A stretch of DNA of 8,225 bases from Thermodesulfobacteriota bacterium. Lineage in GTDB: Bacteria > Desulfobacterota > Syntrophobacteria > BM002. Shown here piece by piece: positions 6,082-8,225 of this stretch. The stretch spans positions 1 through 8,225 of the forward strand of contig CAMYLW010000090.1 of assembly GCA_947259475.1 (NCBI GenBank), written 5' to 3'. The translations under genes were made by a program, and so were the position numbers. The notes under the pieces were generated by a model. That model ran no database searches and was not told the DNA's origin. It worked only from the letters and a program-made list of their open reading frames with translations. How positions within the stretch are numbered: position 1 is the first letter of the stretch; the number at the start of each line of letters is the position of its first letter.

Positions 6082-6927
6082 ATGGAATTACGCTCTCTTG
6101 GTACGTCTGAAGTGAAAATCACACCCATCATTATGGGAACCTGGCAGGCCGGTAAAGAAATGTGGGTAGGCATCGATGATTCCGAGACCATCAAGGCCTT
6201 ACGGGCTGCGTTTGAGGCTGGTATAACCACCATAGATACAGCTGAGTATTATGGAAATGGTCATTCTGAGCGAATCGTCGGTGAAGCCCTCGCTGATGTT
6301 CGGGATCAGGTAGTCTACGCAACCAAAGTCTTTTCCAACCATCTCAGGTACGATCAGGTCATGGAGGCATGCCATGGCTCGTTGAAGAACCTCAAAACGG
6401 ACTATTTGGACCTCTACCAGATCCACTGGCCTGCTGGTTCATGGGGCACTGAACTTGTTCCCATTGAGGAGACCATGCGGGCGTTGAATGACCTCAGGAA
6501 GCAAGGTAAAATCCGCGCCATCGGGGTGTCCAACTTCTCCAGGACGCAGCTGGAAGAAGCATCTGGTCATGGCCGCATAGACAGCCTGCAACCGCCCTAC
6601 TCTTTGTTCTGGAGATACTTGGAAAAAGACGCACTGGACTACTGTATAGAGAACAACATTACCGTTCTCGCTTACTCGTCTCTTGCCCAGGGACTACTAA
6701 CGGGGAAATTTGGTCCCGACCACAAATTCACCAAGGGAGATCACAGGGCGAAAAACAGGCTGTTTCAAGCCGACAACTACCAGCGAGTGCAGCAAGCCTT
6801 GGACAACCTGCGCCCGATCGCAGGACGATATGAGGTAAGCCTGGCGCAACTGGCACTTGCCTGGATCATTGCTCAGCCGCAGACCTGCGCCATTGCCGTT
6901 CATGAATTGCTGTCGCGAGACCACTAA
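6082..6927 (+). CDS. Aldo/keto reductase (AKR11/IolS-like), truncated at the C-terminus
   Basis: An NADP(H)-dependent oxidoreductase of the TIM-barrel AKR family, most like the AKR11/IolS general stress type. The tetrad is intact: D52 and Y57 in IDTAEYYG, K82 in ATK, H115 in YQIH. GVSNFS (148-153), Q170 in SLQPPYSLF and the YSSLAQGLLTGK loop (198-209) are standard cofactor and substrate elements. The protein stops at 281 residues, about 35-50 short. Homology ends at PQTCAIA (266-272), where a typical AKR continues into the IPGxxxxxQxxEN segment that binds the NADP 2'-phosphate and the last helices. Instead it ends VHELLSRDH and a stop, and the DNA beyond is repeat-rich with no recoverable C-terminus in any frame that I can see. 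It may be a damaged gene with reduced or no activity. The start has AGGAGG 5 nt upstream. Confidence 0.88.
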   Translation: MELRSLGTSEVKITPIIMGTWQAGKEMWVGIDDSETIKALRAAFEAGITTIDTAEYYGNGHSERIVGEALADVRDQVVYATKVFSNHLRYDQVMEACHGSLKNLKTDYLDLYQIHWPAGSWGTELVPIEETMRALNDLRKQGKIRAIGVSNFSRTQLEEASGHGRIDSLQPPYSLFWRYLEKDALDYCIENNITVLAYSSLAQGLLTGKFGPDHKFTKGDHRAKNRLFQADNYQRVQQALDNLRPIAGRYEVSLAQLALAWIIAQPQTCAIAVHELLSRDH

Positions 6928-6949
6928 GATGGGCGTGCCACCGGGCAAG

Positions 6950-7044
6950 CGCAGGGTGTTGGTACCGAGGCGTACCTGAACGGTACGTCGCAGGGTGAGC
7001 TTGTCCTGAGCTTCTTGTCCTGAGTTTATCGAAGGGGTCGAAGG
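6950..7044 (+). repeat. Extragenic repeat cluster downstream of the truncated AKR
   Basis: The segment holds several nested repeats. CGCAGGGTG occurs at 6950-6958 and 6989-6997. CGTACC-tgaac-GGTACG forms a hairpin at 6971-6987. CTTGTCCTGAG is directly repeated at 7000-7010 and 7014-7024, and TCGAAGG at 7029-7035 and 7038-7044. Bases 7022-7044 recur as an inverted copy at 7738-7760 with 20 of 23 identities. The style resembles dispersed intergenic repeats of many bacterial genomes. No gene was found in 6928-7191. Confidence 0.7.
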
Positions 7045-7191
7045 AACACCCGAGGACGCCCGGAAGGACGTCTATATCCGTGGTCGCAGCAAGTGATTCA
7101 TGAAATATCCGGGCTCTAGGGGAAAGGCAAGCTTGCGTTCTCTGGGCGATATGGTTAAACTCTTTTCCGCGCATTAGATAAGGCTGCAGTA

Positions 7192-7719
7192 ATGACTAAG
7201 AAAGTTTTTCTGATAATTCTGGTAAGTCTACTCCTTGTTAGCTGCGGGTTACGGTGGCAGGGTCAGGGACCGGGGCCGAGAGATGAGGGCTCACCGCCTC
7301 AAATCCTTGCCTCTTATGCCGAGCAGGTGGTTCGTCCTGGTCAGCCGTGGAAGGTATATTTGAGAGTCAGGGATGTGGATTGCGACATGACCTACGTGAT
7401 TACCGACCTGTGGCAATTAGGAGGAGGTTCGTATCCAGTCAGTTTCACACCTATAAGGGGGCTTCCTTGCCCAGAGCTTGTGGGCTACGTTTTCCTGAAG
7501 ACCCCGGCAGATGGAGCTCTGGTCTGGGAGCAATTTCAAGCGAAGCTGTTTGTGCGTGATCGGCGAGGAAATCGCAGTAACTCAATTCAATTGCCGCTAA
7601 GCTTTGACAAAGTGTCGGCAACAAAACCGCCCGAGCAATGGCGAGTCGCCACTGTCGTTTCTATTGGCGCCGTAAATATTGATCTGATAAACAAACAGGG
7701 AACGGACTCAGGAAGATAG
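7192..7719 (+). CDS. Predicted lipoprotein with an Ig-like beta-sandwich domain, function unknown
   Basis: The 175-residue product begins MTKK followed by a hydrophobic stretch (5-15) and the lipobox LLVSC, so signal peptidase II should cleave before C18 and lipidate it. The serine at +2 is absent (Gly19), so a simple inner-membrane retention signal (Asp at +2) is not present and outer-membrane sorting is plausible. A Gly/Pro-rich linker (about 19-36) leads to a beta-rich region (about 37-140) with PGQPWKVYLRVRD, DMTYVITD and VRDRRGNRSNS, which read like Ig-fold strands; C64 and C93 could form a disulfide. I do not recognise a named family. The start has TAAGG about 8 nt upstream (7179-7183). 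The gene stands alone and is bracketed by inverted copies of a 23-nt repeat (7022-7044, 7738-7760), which hints at insertion or rearrangement. Confidence 0.8.
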   Translation: MTKKVFLIILVSLLLVSCGLRWQGQGPGPRDEGSPPQILASYAEQVVRPGQPWKVYLRVRDVDCDMTYVITDLWQLGGGSYPVSFTPIRGLPCPELVGYVFLKTPADGALVWEQFQAKLFVRDRRGNRSNSIQLPLSFDKVSATKPPEQWRVATVVSIGAVNIDLINKQGTDSGR

Positions 7720-7737
7720 TAGGTAGGCAGAGGGCAT

Positions 7738-7793
7738 CCTTCGACCCATTCGACAAGCTCCCCGGGACTACGCCCGGGACAGGCAGGACAGGC
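7738..7793 (-). repeat. Inverted copy of the extragenic repeat, with CCCGGGAC and GACAGGC duplications
   Basis: CCTTCGACCCATTCGACAAG and the following CTC (7738-7760) match the reverse complement of 7022-7044 at 20 of 23 positions. Directly after it CCCGGGAC is repeated (7761-7768, 7773-7780), with the two CCCGGG cores able to pair, and then GACAGGC is repeated (7778-7784, 7787-7793). Confidence 0.7.
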
Positions 7794-7931
7794 TGGCAAC
7801 AGTGCTCAGCTCTCATCGAACTTCGCGTCATGTCTTCGCGCTCGCTACGCTCCGCTCAGGCCTGCAAGCGGGTCCCTAGTTTGGCTGCGCCGTCATTAAG
7901 TCATTATGCTTCGCTGTCATTTATTGTAAGA

Positions 7932-7973
7932 GGTAGAGGGCAGATATCAGAGGTCGGAAGTCAGAGGTCAGAA
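7932..7973 (+). repeat. Six-unit degenerate tandem repeat of a 7-mer (consensus GTCAGAR)
   Basis: The units in phase are GGTAGAG, GGCAGAT, ATCAGAG, GTCGGAA, GTCAGAG and GTCAGAA, 42 nt in all. Arrays of this kind occur between genes in some Desulfobacterota; that is recollection, not a search result. It is short and degenerate, so I would not call it a functional array. Confidence 0.75.
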
Positions 7974-7987
7974 AACAGGGATTCTAT

Positions 7988-8013
7988 TGTGGGAGAGGCT
8001 TTCGGCCGCGATC
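7988..8013 (+). repeat. REP-like extragenic palindrome
   Basis: TGTGGGAGAGGCTTTCGGCC, continued by GCGATC, closely resembles the widespread GTGGGAGCGGCTTTCAGCCGCGA type of repetitive extragenic palindrome, with one arm altered so the stem is imperfect. No RAYT transposase gene is visible. Confidence 0.5.
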
Positions 8014-8104
8014 TTACGATTTCAACGATTCGAACTAGTTTAACGACTTACCGCTTACTGAATTTGGGATTTCAGATTACGGTTTGGGTCAACAGGACCG
8101 AGAT

Positions 8105-8225
8105 TCAGGCGAAGACCCGCACCATCAGGGGGATAGCCACGAATGTTCCCAATGAACTCCCTATATTGGTAAACACCACAACTAATAATATTCGGGTTAT
8201 CTTATTTTTCCAAAATCCTTTCAGC
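8105..8225 (-). CDS. 3' end of a probable membrane protein gene (partial, runs off the window)
   Basis: Reading the minus strand from the window edge (codons phased from 8224), a frame stays open for 39 codons to a TGA at 8107-8105. The visible C-terminus has a basic lead-in (KGFWKNKITR) followed by a hydrophobic segment (ILLVVVFTNIGSSLGTFVAI) and ends PLMVRVFA, which is the layout of a terminal transmembrane helix. The NIGSSLGT run recalls the C-terminal membrane part of TraB/PrgY-family proteins, but with only 39 residues this is a weak suggestion. The opposing plus-strand frame is also open but lacks a start. The gene's start and bulk lie outside the window. Confidence 0.45.
   Translation of the reverse strand, partial: LKGFWKNKITRILLVVVFTNIGSSLGTFVAIPLMVRVFA

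Larger units (their letters stand above)
7720..8104. other. Repeat-rich noncoding region
   Basis: About 385 bases with no convincing gene. In order it holds the inverted repeat and its duplications (7738-7793), a GC-rich stretch with CTTCGCG twice near 7820-7840, GTCATTA-type copies at 7892-7898, 7900-7906 and 7916-7923 (the last imperfect), a 7-nt tandem array (7932-7973), a REP-like palindrome (7988-8013) and ACGATT-type short repeats (about 8016-8048). A plus-strand frame stays open from here to the window end but has no start signal and seems to be the antisense shadow of the minus-strand gene at 8105. Confidence 0.6.

Noticed and set aside
6866..7174. 102-residue minus-strand ORF across the AKR end and repeat cluster
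   Set aside because: It is made largely of repeat sequence read in antisense, overlaps the AKR 3' end, and has no clear start signal.
7989..8225. Plus-strand open frame running to the window end, starting at GTG 7989
   Set aside because: No ribosome binding site, begins in a REP-like repeat, and its translation has no family character; the minus-strand frame reads as a proper membrane segment.

Overview
The window looks like chromosomal sequence from an anaerobic or microaerophilic bacterium, most likely a Desulfobacterota (former Deltaproteobacteria) member or a related uncultured lineage. The reasons are a rubrerythrin next to a small single-cluster ferredoxin, a PilZ protein, an acyltransferase/alpha-beta-hydrolase fusion, moderate GC content, and AGGAGG-type ribosome binding sites. 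Degenerate GTCAGAR tandem repeats and CTTGTCCTGAG-type extragenic repeats also point that way. The taxonomic guess is inference; there is no rRNA or other decisive marker.

Layout, left to right. 137-694 (+) encodes elongation factor P, complete with its modifiable loop lysine. It is followed by a roughly 570-base gene-poor stretch with small palindromes and, on the minus strand, a weak 44-residue membrane-peptide ORF. 1269-1631 (+) encodes a stand-alone PilZ (c-di-GMP receptor) protein with a possible sigma-54 type promoter. 1841-4015 (+) encodes a 724-residue protein joining an LPLAT/PlsC-like acyltransferase domain, an unrecognised middle region and a C-terminal serine hydrolase with a full-looking Ser-Asp-His set. 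4152-4346 and 4401-4976 (+) form a likely two-gene redox operon, a ferredoxin with an Asp in place of a cluster Cys and a rubrerythrin, suited to reducing peroxide. A long RNA-type hairpin separates this operon from the convergent gene downstream.

5069-5854 (-) and 6082-6927 (+) are two divergently transcribed aldo/keto reductase homologues. The minus-strand copy has lost every catalytic residue; the plus-strand copy keeps the tetrad but is cut short at its C-terminus where repeat-rich noncoding DNA begins. 7192-7719 (+) encodes a predicted lipoprotein, flanked by inverted copies of a 23-nt repeat. The final 500 bases are extragenic repeats followed by the 3' end of a probable minus-strand membrane protein gene that runs off the window.

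Functionally, the window is a mosaic of single-gene or two-gene units rather than one large pathway. The clearest functional unit is the ferredoxin-rubrerythrin pair. The least ordinary items are the acyltransferase-hydrolase fusion, the two complementary-defect aldo/keto reductases, and the repeat-bounded lipoprotein segment. I did not find a clear defence system, CRISPR array, integrase, transposase gene, tRNA or rRNA.
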